Shown: one piece after another, positions 20,226 through 29,239 of the stretch
Numbering within the stretch: the first letter of the stretch is position 1
Layout of the letters: each line of letters opens with the position of its first letter
Program-made: the position numbers and the translations under genes
Assembly: GCF_001984105.1 (NCBI RefSeq)
Contig: NZ_MTQM01000007.1
Coordinates: forward strand, 434,001-498,000
DNA length: 64,000 bases
Origin: Microbacterium sp. CSI-V
GTDB taxonomy: Bacteria; Actinomycetota; Actinomycetes; Actinomycetales; Microbacteriaceae
Reading direction: 5' to 3'
Notes under the pieces: model-generated
Databases searched by the model: none
The model's input: the letters and a program-made list of their open reading frames with translations, nothing else
What the model was told of the DNA's origin: nothing

Positions 20226-21739
20226 GGGGCGGGCTCGCTTTCGGTCGAAGGGGTCGGCGTGCGCCACGCCTGGGTCACGGGGGCGGCGTACCAGTAGTGG
20301 GCCATCGCATAGCTGCGCCACGGCGCCGCGCGCTCCGACCATCGCGTGAATCCCGCGGGGTCGGAGGGCAGCCCCAGCGCCGCCGCGCCGGCGCGTGCGG
20401 CGACGTCACCGGGAAGCAGGACGTCGGGGTCGCCGATCACCCGCATGCGGACGTAGTCGGCGGTCCAGGGCCCGATCCCCCGCATCGCGAGGAGCCGCGC
20501 GCGCTGCTCGGCGCCGTCGTCACCCGGCCCGAGCGCCAGCGAGCCGTCGGCGAGCGCGGCAGCCGCCTCGACGATCGCGCGGCGGCGCGCGGTCGGCCCG
20601 CGGAGCACGTCGAAACCCTGCTCGGCGATGACCGCGGGGTCGGGGAAGAGCGTCATCGCGGCTCCCCCGATCTCGGTGCGCTCGCCGAGCTCGGCCGACA
20701 GTCGCCCCTGCATCGTGCGCGCCGACGCGACGCTGATCTGCTGGCCGATCATCGCGCGGAGCAGCATTTCGGCGGCATCCATGGCCCCCGGCACCCGCAC
20801 GCCCGGAACCGCGGCGACCGCGGGGGCGAGTTCGGGATGCCGGGCGAGCGCCTCGTCGATCGCGAGCGGATCGGCGTCGAGGTCGAACAGACGTCGGACG
20901 CGCGCGATCAGGGTGCCGAGGTCGGCGAGGGCGGTCAGCCGCGCTCGCAGGCGCAGTCGGGAGTCGGCGTCGCGTCGCACCTCGAACCACGCCGGTCCCC
21001 CTGGCATCCGGATCACGCGTGCGAATGAGGCGTCGTCGCCGATCTCGACGCCGGGGATCGCGTGCGCTCGCATCCAGCCGAACAGGCCGACGGTGTCGAT
21101 CGGGCCGCGGACGGGAAGGGCCAGGTCGATCTCACCGACCGGGACGGTGCCCGCGGCACGGGAGCGTCGGGCGCGGAGAGCGGTCGGCGACATGCCGAAG
21201 ACCTCTCCGATCGTCTCGGTGAACTGCCGCACGCTCGAGAAGCCCGCCGAGAACGCGACATCGGCTGCCGACAGGTCGGTGCCCACGAGCAGGGCCCGGG
21301 CGGTGTGGGCGCGCTGCGCCCGCGCCAGGGCGAGGGGCCCCGCGCCGAGCTCGGCGGTGAGCAGGCGGCCGAGGTGGCGGGAGGAGTACCCGAGGCGCCG
21401 CGCGAGGCCGGGCACGCCCTCGCGATCGACGACGCCGTCGGCGATGAGGCGCATCGCGCGGGCGGCGACGTCGCCCCGGAGGTCCCAGGCCGGGGATCCC
21501 GGTGCGGCCTCGGGCAGGCAGCGCTTGCACGCGCGGAACCCCGCCTCGTGCGCCGCGGCCGACGTGGCGTAGAACGTCACGTTCGCCTCCTTCGGCGTGC
21601 GCGCGGGGCAGCTCGGCCGACAGTAGATCCCGGTGGAGCTCACGGCCGTGACGAACTGCCCGTCGAAGCGCCGGTCGCGCGACTGGATCACGCGGTAGCG
21701 CTCGTCGAAGCCCCGAGTGTCGGCGGCGGTGGAGGTCAT
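20222..21739 (-). CDS. alkA: Ada-type regulator fused to AlkA 3-methyladenine DNA glycosylase
   Basis: 505 residues in four parts. The Ada metal-binding domain has four zinc cysteines at Cys40, Cys44, Cys71 and Cys74 (YCRPSCP and CKRC). An AraC-type helix-turn-helix spans about 90-190 ([16 protein letters not shown]). An AlkA N-terminal domain spans about 200-310. A HhH-GPD glycosylase domain ends the protein, with [13 protein letters not shown] and a following Asp. It senses methyl phosphotriesters, activates transcription and excises alkylated bases. The start at 21739 is chosen by the Ada domain; an extra 17 residues upstream do not match. Confidence 0.92.
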   Translation of the reverse strand: MTSTAADTRGFDERYRVIQSRDRRFDGQFVTAVSSTGIYCRPSCPARTPKEANVTFYATSAAAHEAGFRACKRCLPEAAPGSPAWDLRGDVAARAMRLIADGVVDREGVPGLARRLGYSSRHLGRLLTAELGAGPLALARAQRAHTARALLVGTDLSAADVAFSAGFSSVRQFTETIGEVFGMSPTALRARRSRAAGTVPVGEIDLALPVRGPIDTVGLFGWMRAHAIPGVEIGDDASFARVIRMPGGPAWFEVRRDADSRLRLRARLTALADLGTLIARVRRLFDLDADPLAIDEALARHPELAPAVAAVPGVRVPGAMDAAEMLLRAMIGQQISVASARTMQGRLSAELGERTEIGGAAMTLFPDPAVIAEQGFDVLRGPTARRRAIVEAAAALADGSLALGPGDDGAEQRARLLAMRGIGPWTADYVRMRVIGDPDVLLPGDVAARAGAAALGLPSDPAGFTRWSERAAPWRSYAMAHYWYAAPVTQAWRTPTPSTESEPAP

Positions 21740-21842
21740 GGCATCCACCCTGCCACCGACCACCGACATGCTCCGGCGGAAATCGGACACGAGGGTGGGG
21801 CGACGTCGCGCTCGAACGTGATCCCTTGCTCTCCCCTTCGTT

Positions 21843-21897
21843 CAGTGTCCAAGACACGCGGACGGCACCGAGGTGCATCGGCGTGTCTTGGACACTG
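21843..21897. repeat. Family C inverted repeat, copy 1
   Basis: CAGTGTCCAAGACACGC (21843-21859) and its exact complement (21881-21897) flank a 21-base loop. The arm itself contains TGTC-CAA-GACA, a smaller inverted repeat. It lies in the 197-base spacer between the MFS gene end and the alkA start. Copies are at 40321 and 40415. Confidence 0.9.
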
Positions 21898-21936
21898 AGG
21901 CAAACGGGCGGGGGCGGGGCGACCCGCCCCGGGGCG

Positions 21937-23169
21937 TCAGGCGGTCGCCGCGGTCTCGCGCAGGATCACCAGGCCGCCCCAGATCGACAGGACCAGCACC
22001 AGCACGACGAAGCCGAGGAACACCGGCACCAGCGGCAGAGCGAGGAGCGCGATGCCGACGGCCAGCGGCGGCACGGTCATCCCGGCGAAGGCGAGGAGGA
22101 AGACACCCGAGGTGATCTCGCCGCGGGTGCGCGGGTCGGCGAGAGACCCGGCCGTGGCGAGGGCCCCGCGGAAGAGGAGGCCGACACCGGCGCCCGCGAC
22201 GATGCCGCCGAGCACGAACAGGATGCCGGAGGTCAGCAGATCGGCGGCGCCGAGGCTCAGCAGCCCCGCGATCATGGCGACGAGCCCCAGCCGCAGCTGC
22301 GTGCGGGTCGAGCGGCCCGCGAACACGACCTGCGACACGGCTGCGGCACCGAAGACCGAGAATGACACGGCCCCGGCGACGAGGTGATCGGTGACGCCGA
22401 GCCGTCCCGCGAGGAACGTCGGGGCGACCGAGCCGAACAGCCCCGTCACGGCGAAGGCGGCGAAGGCCGCGGTGCCCGCCGCCCAGTAGGCGCGGCGTCC
22501 GTCCGCGGGGATGCGGACCCGCTGCGGACGGTAGCGGAAGGACCGGTCGATCTCGACGGTCTCGGGCACGAACGCGTACGCGAGGCCCAGGGCGAGGAAA
22601 CCGACGAGGAACACGACGTACGGCAGCACGAGCGGCGCGGGGGTGAACTCCGCGAAGAGGCCGCCGATCAGCGGGCCGAGGGCCAGGCCGCCCATGTTCG
22701 CGACGCCCGCGACCGTGGCGGCGAAGCTCGGGGATGCCGGGTGCGACACGCGCCGCAGGTCGGCGAGGTGCGCGGTGGCCGAGGCCGTCAACAGGCCGAT
22801 GCCGAGCCCGGCGACGAGGCGTGCGGCGATGACGCTCGCGGCGTCGGCGCGCAGCACGAACACCAGGGCCGCGACGATCTGAAGCACCGTGGCCGCGAGG
22901 ATGAGCGGGCGGCGACCGAGCCGGTCGCTCAGGTGCCCGGCGAGGTACAGCGACACCATGACGCCGATCGAGTACGCGGCGAACATCACCGTGATGAGGA
23001 ACGTGGGGAAGCCGTCGCGCGCCTGATACAGCGCGTAGAGCGGCGTCGGCACGGTGTTGAAGGCCATGAGCGCGAGGAACGTGGCGGCCGTGACCCAGAA
23101 CCCGGTCCGGTGCGAGAGACGCGCGGCGGTCGCCCGAGCGGCCACCGGAAGGACGATGGAGGAAGTCAT
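21937..23169 (-). CDS. MFS transporter, drug-efflux-like
   Basis: 410 residues with about 12 membrane segments. The MFS motif between helices 2 and 3 is visible as GHLSDRLGRRP near 78-88, and helix 1 contains FNTVPTPLYALYQ. The family is sugar/drug MFS of the YcaD/AraJ kind; the substrate is unknown. It is transcribed divergently from a LysR regulator 81 bases away, the usual arrangement in which the regulator controls the transporter. A palindrome in that gap is the likely operator. Confidence 0.85.
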   Translation of the reverse strand: MTSSIVLPVAARATAARLSHRTGFWVTAATFLALMAFNTVPTPLYALYQARDGFPTFLITVMFAAYSIGVMVSLYLAGHLSDRLGRRPLILAATVLQIVAALVFVLRADAASVIAARLVAGLGIGLLTASATAHLADLRRVSHPASPSFAATVAGVANMGGLALGPLIGGLFAEFTPAPLVLPYVVFLVGFLALGLAYAFVPETVEIDRSFRYRPQRVRIPADGRRAYWAAGTAAFAAFAVTGLFGSVAPTFLAGRLGVTDHLVAGAVSFSVFGAAAVSQVVFAGRSTRTQLRLGLVAMIAGLLSLGAADLLTSGILFVLGGIVAGAGVGLLFRGALATAGSLADPRTRGEITSGVFLLAFAGMTVPPLAVGIALLALPLVPVFLGFVVLVLVLSIWGGLVILRETAATA

Positions 23170-23213
23170 GGCTTCAGGATGCTCCGTCGCGAGCATCGAG
23201 GGAAACGAACGTT

Positions 23214-23232
23214 CTCGATCATGATGATCGAG
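23214..23232. promoter_or_regulatory. Putative LysR operator between the MFS and LysR genes
   Basis: CTCGATCATGATGATCGAG is a near-perfect palindrome around a TGA centre in the 81-base divergent gap, of the T-N11-A kind bound by LysR proteins. It overlaps the region 18-37 bases upstream of the LysR ATG, consistent with autorepression. Confidence 0.6.
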
Positions 23233-23250
23233 TCCGTCTATGATCACCGC

Positions 23251-24123
23251 ATGGAGACCCGCCTCCTCGAGTACTTCGTGACCGTCGCGGTCGAGCGCAA
23301 CGTCACGGCCGCCGCCGCCCGCCTGTTCGCGGCGCAGTCCACGGTGTCCGCGGGCCTCGCGAGCCTCGAACGCGACCTGGGCGTCCGCCTGTTCGAGCGC
23401 TCCACGAAGTCGGTGCGACTGACGCCGGCGGGTGAGGCGCTCCTCCCCCTCGCGCGCACGCTGCTCGCCGACGTCGACGCGCTGCGCGGGGCGGCATCCG
23501 AGTCCGGAACCGGGGTTCGCGGACTCGTGCGCATCGGCACGTTCGCGGGATTGCGGGTCATCGACCTCCCCGAGATCCTCGGGCGCCTCCGCCGTTCGCA
23601 CCCGCTCGTCGATGTGCGCGTGACGGTCTCGGCCACGGGATCGCGCGGGTTGTTCGTCGACCTCGACCGCGACCGTCTCGACCTCGCGTTGACGGCCCTG
23701 CCCCCGGCATCCGGTGCCGTATCGAGACCGCTCGCTTCCTACCCCTACGTCGCCGTCCTACCCGAGACGCATCCGCTCGCCCGGGGGGACGGCCCCATCT
23801 CGCTGACCGAGCTCGCGGACGACGACTGGATCGACGTGCTCCCCGGCTTCGGCAATCGCGTGCAACTCGACGGCGAACTCGAGCGCCGCGGGGTGATGAG
23901 ACACGTCGTGGCCGAGGTCGGCGAGCTCGCCGCCGTCCCCGAGTACGTCGCCGCCGGGCTCGGTGTCGCCGTGATCCCCGACGTCGTCCCGAAGGCGGGA
24001 TGCCGCGTGCGTCCCGTCGCCGACGACCTCCCCCCGTGGACCGTCTCGCTGACGGTGGGCCCCTCCGCCGTCTCCCGCCGGCACGTGCGGGCGGTGGTGG
24101 AGGCGATCCACGCCTCGGGGTGA
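23251..24123 (+). CDS. LysR-family transcriptional regulator
   Basis: 290 residues. The N-terminal winged helix is standard (LLEYFVTVAVERNVTAAAARL and QSTVSAGLASLERDLGVRLFER), and is followed by the periplasmic-binding-like effector domain. The start METRLLEYF at 23251 is preferred on family alignment over an in-frame ATG at 23221. It probably controls the divergent MFS gene. The ligand is unknown. A convergent spacer with a family D repeat follows. Confidence 0.9.
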   Translation: METRLLEYFVTVAVERNVTAAAARLFAAQSTVSAGLASLERDLGVRLFERSTKSVRLTPAGEALLPLARTLLADVDALRGAASESGTGVRGLVRIGTFAGLRVIDLPEILGRLRRSHPLVDVRVTVSATGSRGLFVDLDRDRLDLALTALPPASGAVSRPLASYPYVAVLPETHPLARGDGPISLTELADDDWIDVLPGFGNRVQLDGELERRGVMRHVVAEVGELAAVPEYVAAGLGVAVIPDVVPKAGCRVRPVADDLPPWTVSLTVGPSAVSRRHVRAVVEAIHASG

Positions 24124-24160
24124 GGCATCCCGCGGTGCGGCATCCCGAGGTGAGCATCCG

Positions 24161-24228
24161 GTTTGGGGCGCATCCTTCCGTTCGGGGCGCGATTATCACG
24201 CCCCGAACGGAGAATCACGCCCCAAACG
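24161..24228. repeat. Family D double inverted repeat, copy 1
   Basis: GTTTGGGGCG (24161-24170) and GTTCGGGGCG (24180-24189) are mirrored by CGCCCCGAAC (24199-24208) and CGCCCCAAAC (24218-24227). The order is outer-word, spacer, inner-word, loop, then the exact complements. It lies between convergent genes; a second copy is at 31702. Confidence 0.9.
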
Positions 24229-24253
24229 CACGAAGAGGAGGGATGCCGCGGCC

Positions 24254-26269
24254 TCAGCGCTCCGCGACCGCGAACCCGCCGGAGGGCAGGAGCACCGTGA
24301 TCTCGCGATCGAACGCCGCCGTGCGCACGAGCGCGCCGCGCGAGTCGTAGACCCGGACCGTCCCGCCGCCCGAGACCGTGGTCCGCTGCACGAACGGGGC
24401 GCTGGACTGCACGAGCTCGCTGCGACTGCCGCCGCCTTCGAGGACGAGGCGCGACACCCACGGCCGCACGATGAGCCCGTCGAGCACGAGATCGCCGCGC
24501 AGCGCGGTGACGGTGAGCTCGGTCCGGCGCTCCGGAACCGCGGTGGTCAGCGCGTGCGGCAGCAGCGCGCCGGGCGTCGGCGAGATGCCCTGGGCGGGAC
24601 CGGTGACCTTCAGCACGCCGTTGCCGCGCCAGCGCGACAGCGACTGCTCCCCCGGCTGCGAGAACACGACCGGCTCGACCCACCGCCGCGAGTCGGCCGC
24701 GCCGATGTCCCACGTCGCGCTCTGCCGCGGCTTCAGGGTGAGGGCGTCGCCCGACCAGCTCGACTCTCCCGTCCACGACGCCGGCGTCGAGACCGTGCCG
24801 TCGGTGGACCTGGCATCCTCCGCCTGCACGAACGTCAGGCCGACGCGGTCGGTGACGGAGGTGAGCGCGGTCGCCCGCGCGGCGATCGCCGGGTGCGCGT
24901 CGAGCGCGAGGGCGGTCAGGAGTCCGTGCATCGTCGACTCGGCCCCGCTGTTGCGGTTGACCGTGCCGTCGGGCTGCAGCCCGTCGAAGGTCACACCCGT
25001 CGCGGGGTCGTACATCCGCGCGCCGGCGTGGTTGCCGCCGAAGAACCACGCGGCCTGGATGCCGGCGAGGTCGGCGAACGCGCTCGATCCTGTCGTGTCG
25101 GCGAGGGCGACGAGCGACTGCACACGGGAGTCGGCGCCGTACGCGATCTGCACGCGGTCGGTCGGGCTCGGGTACCAGCCGTTGTCCGGCCCGCCCGCGG
25201 TGAGCAGCGTCGTCGTGAAGCCCGTGGCGTCGGCGATCGCGGGATCCGCCAGCGCGGGGTCGTCGAGGACGTCGGCCGCGACGGCGAGCGCCGCGGGCAT
25301 CTGCGACCCCCACGCGTGCCACATCGCCGGCGACTGCGCCCACGGGAGCACCGCGCCGTACGGCCACTCGCGGGAGGTCCCGGATGCCATGGCGGCCACG
25401 CCCTCGGCGAGCTGACGCGCCGCGGTGGTCGAGGAGTCGTCCCCCGCCCGCACGGCGGCGGCGAGTCCGAGGACCGCCTCGGCCGAGGCATCCGCCCCGT
25501 CCACGATGAGCCACGCGGGGACCTTCTTGCCGTCGGCCTCGACGTACCGGCCGTACTTCGACAGGACGTCGCGCTCGATCGCTCCGTGCGACAGGGCGAG
25601 GCGGTCCTTCAGGAACGCGGCGAAGTCGGGGTCGTCGTCGGCGAAGGCCGCGTAGCCCTCGCCGAGCGCCCACACCGTGCGCGCGAGCCAGTAGCTCGGG
25701 CCGGAGTCGGACGGGTCGGGCAGCTCCACCGGCTCGGCGGAGGGGTTCAGCTCGCCGTCCGGCTGCATCCACAGGACGACGTTGCCGGCGTCAGGACCCT
25801 CGGTGGTCTGGTGGTACGCGACCGTGCGGAGCAGTTCGTACGCCTTGTGGCGGCTGTCCGCGTCGCCGGTCTGCTGCCAATGGCGCAGGTAGACGACGGC
25901 GGCGCGGGTGGTGTCGTCGGCGTTGTAGGCGCCCTGACTCCAGTCGCCCGTCGCGGGGTCGAGGGCACCTCCGCCGATGCGCTCGAAGGTCCCGCCGTCG
26001 CGGGCGTCGGCGTAGGTCCAGGGCGCGAGGAGCGTCGGCTCCTCGGCGAGACGGTAGGTGGTGTGACCTTCGACGCCCGCGGGTGTGGGCGAACCGAGGA
26101 GGAAGTCGAGGTGGTCGAGGTTTGTCAGCGACGCCGCCGGGGCGGTGGCGGCCCGGGCGACCTCGGCGGTGGCCGGCGCCAGCGCCGACGCCGGTGCGGC
26201 GCTCAGCGGCACCGCCAGGGCGACCGCGCCCGCGAGGACCAGGCCGCGCGCACTCCATCGTGCGTTCAT
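24254..26269 (-). CDS. Secreted protein, probable alpha/alpha-barrel glycan-active enzyme
   Basis: 671 residues. A Sec signal peptide (about 1-29, ending PASALA) is followed by a helical catalytic-type domain (about 45-430) rich in Trp and Gly, with motifs such as SQGAYNADDTTRAAVVYLRHW, GDWSQG and NRNSGAESTMHGLLTALALD, and a beta-rich C-terminal domain. The pattern looks like an (alpha/alpha)6-barrel carbohydrate enzyme, but I cannot name its family. It ends the operon with a GH130 phosphorylase and a sugar ABC importer, so it may release or trim the glycan that is imported. A family E repeat lies between it and GH130. Confidence 0.65.
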   Translation of the reverse strand: MNARWSARGLVLAGAVALAVPLSAAPASALAPATAEVARAATAPAASLTNLDHLDFLLGSPTPAGVEGHTTYRLAEEPTLLAPWTYADARDGGTFERIGGGALDPATGDWSQGAYNADDTTRAAVVYLRHWQQTGDADSRHKAYELLRTVAYHQTTEGPDAGNVVLWMQPDGELNPSAEPVELPDPSDSGPSYWLARTVWALGEGYAAFADDDPDFAAFLKDRLALSHGAIERDVLSKYGRYVEADGKKVPAWLIVDGADASAEAVLGLAAAVRAGDDSSTTAARQLAEGVAAMASGTSREWPYGAVLPWAQSPAMWHAWGSQMPAALAVAADVLDDPALADPAIADATGFTTTLLTAGGPDNGWYPSPTDRVQIAYGADSRVQSLVALADTTGSSAFADLAGIQAAWFFGGNHAGARMYDPATGVTFDGLQPDGTVNRNSGAESTMHGLLTALALDAHPAIAARATALTSVTDRVGLTFVQAEDARSTDGTVSTPASWTGESSWSGDALTLKPRQSATWDIGAADSRRWVEPVVFSQPGEQSLSRWRGNGVLKVTGPAQGISPTPGALLPHALTTAVPERRTELTVTALRGDLVLDGLIVRPWVSRLVLEGGGSRSELVQSSAPFVQRTTVSGGGTVRVYDSRGALVRTAAFDREITVLLPSGGFAVAER

Positions 26270-26296
26270 GGGGGGGGGATCCTTTCGATGGGGGGG

Positions 26297-26365
26297 CACA
26301 ACTCCTGCGAAGCCGCCCCACCGCCGTCGGGGGACGGCCGGAGCGGCGATTCCGCAGGAGTTGTG
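26297..26365. repeat. Family E inverted repeat, copy 1
   Basis: CACAACTCCTGCG (26297-26309) and CGCAGGAGTTGTG (26353-26365) are perfect complements around a 43-base GC-rich loop that has its own small hairpin (CCGTC/GACGG). It sits in the operon between the GH130 gene and the secreted protein gene and could reduce read-through. Confidence 0.8.
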
Positions 26366-26369
26366 ACGC

Positions 26370-27443
26370 TCAGTCGGTGCGCTCGAGCAGGGCGACGCCG
26401 ATCTTCGAGTCGGCCATGCCGTAGAACACGAAGTGACGGCCGTCGATCTCCTCGATCGCGGTCGGGAAGACGACATTCGGCACGATGCCGCTGCGCTCGT
26501 CGTCGGTCTCGGGGGCCAGCAGCGGCTCCGGCGTCCGCGCGATCACGCGGCTCGGGTCGTCGGCATCCAGGATCAGGGCGCCCGCGGCGTAGTTCACCTT
26601 CTGCTGCTGCGAGAACGCGCTGTCGATCACGCCGGTCACACCGTGGTGCAGCACCAGCCAGCCCTCGGGGATGCGCAGCGGCGGCGGTCCCCCGCCGATC
26701 TTCACGGCCTCGAAGGGGAACGCGGGGCCCGCGACGAACCGGTGCTGCTCCCACAGCGCGAGGTTCGCGAGGTCCTCCCGGACGGATGCCACGGGCACGT
26801 AGCTGATCCAGATGGACTGCCGCTCGTCCGAGACGCCGGCCGGCACCCGCACGCCCTGTCCGGGCTTGGTCTCGCCGAGGTCCCACATGGGTCGGTGCAG
26901 CACCGCGAACGCCTCGCTGCCGTCGGGGGCCGTGACCGTCTCGGGGAAGAAGACCGTGTCCTTGTTGTGGAACAGGTTCAGGTCCATGTCGAGGTCGTCC
27001 TGGTAGCGGAACAGCACGGGTCCGAGACGCCGCCAGTCGCGCAGGTCCTCGGAGACGGCGACGGCGGTGCGCGGGCCCAGGGGGCCGTAGGCGACGTACG
27101 TCATGACGTGCAGCCCCAGGGCCTCCACCCAGGTCGTGCGCGGGTCTTCGGTGCCGGCGTTGTCGGCGCCTCGCTCCCACCCGCGATCGGGCTGGAGCAC
27201 CACGCCCTCGCGTTCGACGGCGACGGGTACCCCGTCCTCGACGACGACGCGGGCGATGCCCACGCGCGAGACGTTGCCCTCGGCGACCAGGCGCGGCAGC
27301 AGGTACAGCTCGCCGTCGGGGCCGCGGCCCGAGGCCGGGTTGAGCACCCCCTCGGCTTCGTCGACGTTGCCGGGCTCGGGGGTCATCACCACACCCACAC
27401 GTGTGAGGCGGTAGGGGACGGGGGAATCGGGGGTCATTGTCAT
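26370..27443 (-). CDS. GH130 family beta-mannoside phosphorylase-like enzyme
   Basis: 357 residues, a five-bladed beta-propeller size. GH130 enzymes phosphorolyse or hydrolyse beta-mannosides such as beta-1,2-mannobiose. The catalytic motif is TEDPR near 95-99, with HNKDTVFFPE and HHGVTGVIDSAFSQ further on. The substrate could be beta-1,2- or beta-1,4-mannosides; sequence alone does not decide. No signal peptide is seen, so it acts in the cytoplasm on imported oligosaccharide. The ATG at 27443 overlaps the permease stop (ATGA) with GGAG upstream; an ATG at 27437 is also possible. Confidence 0.85.
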   Translation of the reverse strand: MTMTPDSPVPYRLTRVGVVMTPEPGNVDEAEGVLNPASGRGPDGELYLLPRLVAEGNVSRVGIARVVVEDGVPVAVEREGVVLQPDRGWERGADNAGTEDPRTTWVEALGLHVMTYVAYGPLGPRTAVAVSEDLRDWRRLGPVLFRYQDDLDMDLNLFHNKDTVFFPETVTAPDGSEAFAVLHRPMWDLGETKPGQGVRVPAGVSDERQSIWISYVPVASVREDLANLALWEQHRFVAGPAFPFEAVKIGGGPPPLRIPEGWLVLHHGVTGVIDSAFSQQQKVNYAAGALILDADDPSRVIARTPEPLLAPETDDERSGIVPNVVFPTAIEEIDGRHFVFYGMADSKIGVALLERTD

Positions 27444-28267
27444 CCTTTCACTCCGGATCCGAGGTCGTTGGAGGTGAAGTAGCGCTGGAAGATCAGGAAC
27501 AGCGCCACCGCGGGGGCGGCGAGCACGACGGCGCCGGCCATCATCGCGCCGAAGGGGTTGGTCGTGGATGCCGCGATGGTGGAGATGAAGTTCGCCAGCG
27601 ACACGGCGAGCGGTTGCATCGCGGCATCCTTCGTGATGAGGAAGGGCCACAGGAACTCGTTCCACGGACCGATGAAGGTCAGCAGCACCGCCGTCAGCAG
27701 CGCCGGACGCACGAGCGGCAGGGCGACGCTCCACAGCAGCCGGAACTCGTTCGCCCCGTCGATGCGGGCGGCGTCGAACAGCTCCTTGGGGAGCTGCAGG
27801 AAGTACTGCCGGAAGATCACGACCGCCGTGGAGTTGATGAAGAACGGCAGGATCATGCCGAGGTAGCTGTCGCTCAGCCCGTAGTCGCGGGCGATCATCA
27901 CGTACAGCGGGATCATCAGCAGCTGGAACGGGATCACCTGCACCAGCAGCACGAGCGCGAAGGTCGCCGACCGGCCGCGCCACTTCAGCACCGCCAGCGC
28001 GTACCCGGCGAGCACTCCGAACACGATCGTGCCGAGGATCACTCCCCCGGTGAAGATGCCCGAATTGACGAGGCCCTTCAGCAGGTTGATGCGCCCGTCG
28101 ATCGCCGTGTAGTTCTCCAGCGTCAGGTTCGACGGGTGCGGGAACGCGCCCGCGATCGTCGAGTCCGGGTTGGTCTGCAGCGAGCCGACGACCATGTAGT
28201 AGAAGGGGAACAGGAACGCCAGGGCGCCCAGCGTCAGCACGCCGTAGGTCACGACTCTGGTCTTCAT
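27440..28267 (-). CDS. Carbohydrate ABC transporter permease (MalG type)
   Basis: 275 residues with six membrane segments. The EAA loop that contacts the ATPase is visible as QLPKELFDAARIDGANEFRL, and the end ...QRYFTSNDLGSGVKG is typical for this subfamily. It overlaps the upstream permease gene by four bases (ATGA). No ATPase gene is in this operon, so a shared MsiK-type ATPase encoded elsewhere is likely, as in many actinobacteria. Confidence 0.93.
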   Translation of the reverse strand: MKTRVVTYGVLTLGALAFLFPFYYMVVGSLQTNPDSTIAGAFPHPSNLTLENYTAIDGRINLLKGLVNSGIFTGGVILGTIVFGVLAGYALAVLKWRGRSATFALVLLVQVIPFQLLMIPLYVMIARDYGLSDSYLGMILPFFINSTAVVIFRQYFLQLPKELFDAARIDGANEFRLLWSVALPLVRPALLTAVLLTFIGPWNEFLWPFLITKDAAMQPLAVSLANFISTIAASTTNPFGAMMAGAVVLAAPAVALFLIFQRYFTSNDLGSGVKG

Positions 28268-29238
28268 GATTCCTCCCTCCCCACGAACCGGCGCTGGAGC
28301 GCCGCGATGATCAGCACGAAGATGATCAACACCACCCCGATGGCCGCGGCCACGTCGGGGTTCTGCTGCTCGATCCCCTTCTGGTAGATGAGCAGCACGG
28401 GAGACGTCGACGCACCGTTGGGACCGCCGCCGTTGGTGAGCAGGTACGGCTCGGTGAAGAGGTTCGCTCCGGTGATCGTGGCGAGCAGCACGACGAGGAA
28501 CGTCGCCGGACGCACGCCCGGCACGGTCACCGAGAAGAACTGCCGGAGGCGTCCGCCGCCGTCCACCGCCACCGATTCGTACAGCTCGCGCTGCACGTTC
28601 TGGAGCGCCGCGAGGTACAGCAGGATGTAGAACCCGAGCCCCTTCCACGTCACGAACAGCGCGATGGTGGGCATCGCGAGCGCCGAGTTGACCAGCCACG
28701 ACGGGTTCGGCGCCAGCGGGCCGAGGGCGTTGTTGATCAGCCCCGTGTTCGAGAACAGGAACAGCCACACCGCGACCACGGCGACGGATGCCGTGACGTA
28801 GGGCACGTAGAACGCGACGCGGAAGAACGCGCGGGCGCGCACCACCCGGTCCAGCGCCGTGGCCAGCACGATCGACAGCACGACCGTCAGCGGGACGTTG
28901 ATGAGCAGGAAGATCCCGACGTTGCCGAACGACCGCCACACGGCCGGGTCGCTCAGCGCCGTGACGTAGTTGTCGAGGCCGACGAACGGCCGGTCGACGT
29001 TCGCGCCCGGGGCGGTGAAGAAGTAGTCGTGGAACGACATCCACACCGCGAACACGATCGGGTAGGCGAAGACGACCCCGATGAAGATCAGGTACGGAGC
29101 GGAGAACAGGATGCCGAGCGGCTGCGCCCCGAGGAGGCGGCGCCGCTTCTTCCCGGCATCCCCCGCTCCCCCCGCACGTCCGGACCGGCCGGGGTCGCCC
29201 CCGGTCCGCCCGGACGTGCGGGTGAGATCGACGGTCAT
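28264..29238 (-). CDS. Carbohydrate ABC transporter permease (MalF type)
   Basis: 324 residues with six membrane segments. The EAA-like loop is QNVQRELYESVAVDGGGRLRQF near 228-249. The N-terminus (about 8-35) is a low-complexity Gly/Arg/Thr stretch whose DNA forms a 13-base inverted repeat (29171-29222). It is placed between the solute-binding protein and the MalG-type permease; the downstream gene overlaps its stop. Confidence 0.93.
   Translation of the reverse strand: MTVDLTRTSGRTGGDPGRSGRAGGAGDAGKKRRRLLGAQPLGILFSAPYLIFIGVVFAYPIVFAVWMSFHDYFFTAPGANVDRPFVGLDNYVTALSDPAVWRSFGNVGIFLLINVPLTVVLSIVLATALDRVVRARAFFRVAFYVPYVTASVAVVAVWLFLFSNTGLINNALGPLAPNPSWLVNSALAMPTIALFVTWKGLGFYILLYLAALQNVQRELYESVAVDGGGRLRQFFSVTVPGVRPATFLVVLLATITGANLFTEPYLLTNGGGPNGASTSPVLLIYQKGIEQQNPDVAAAIGVVLIIFVLIIAALQRRFVGREES
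29171..29222. repeat. Inverted repeat inside the 5' coding part of the MalF-type permease gene
   Basis: CCCGCACGTCCGG (29171-29183) pairs perfectly with CCGGACGTGCGGG (29210-29222), about 17 bases into the permease gene. The stem would fold in the message close to the start codon and could damp translation of the permeases relative to the binding protein upstream. Confidence 0.6.
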
Positions 29239-29239
29239 G

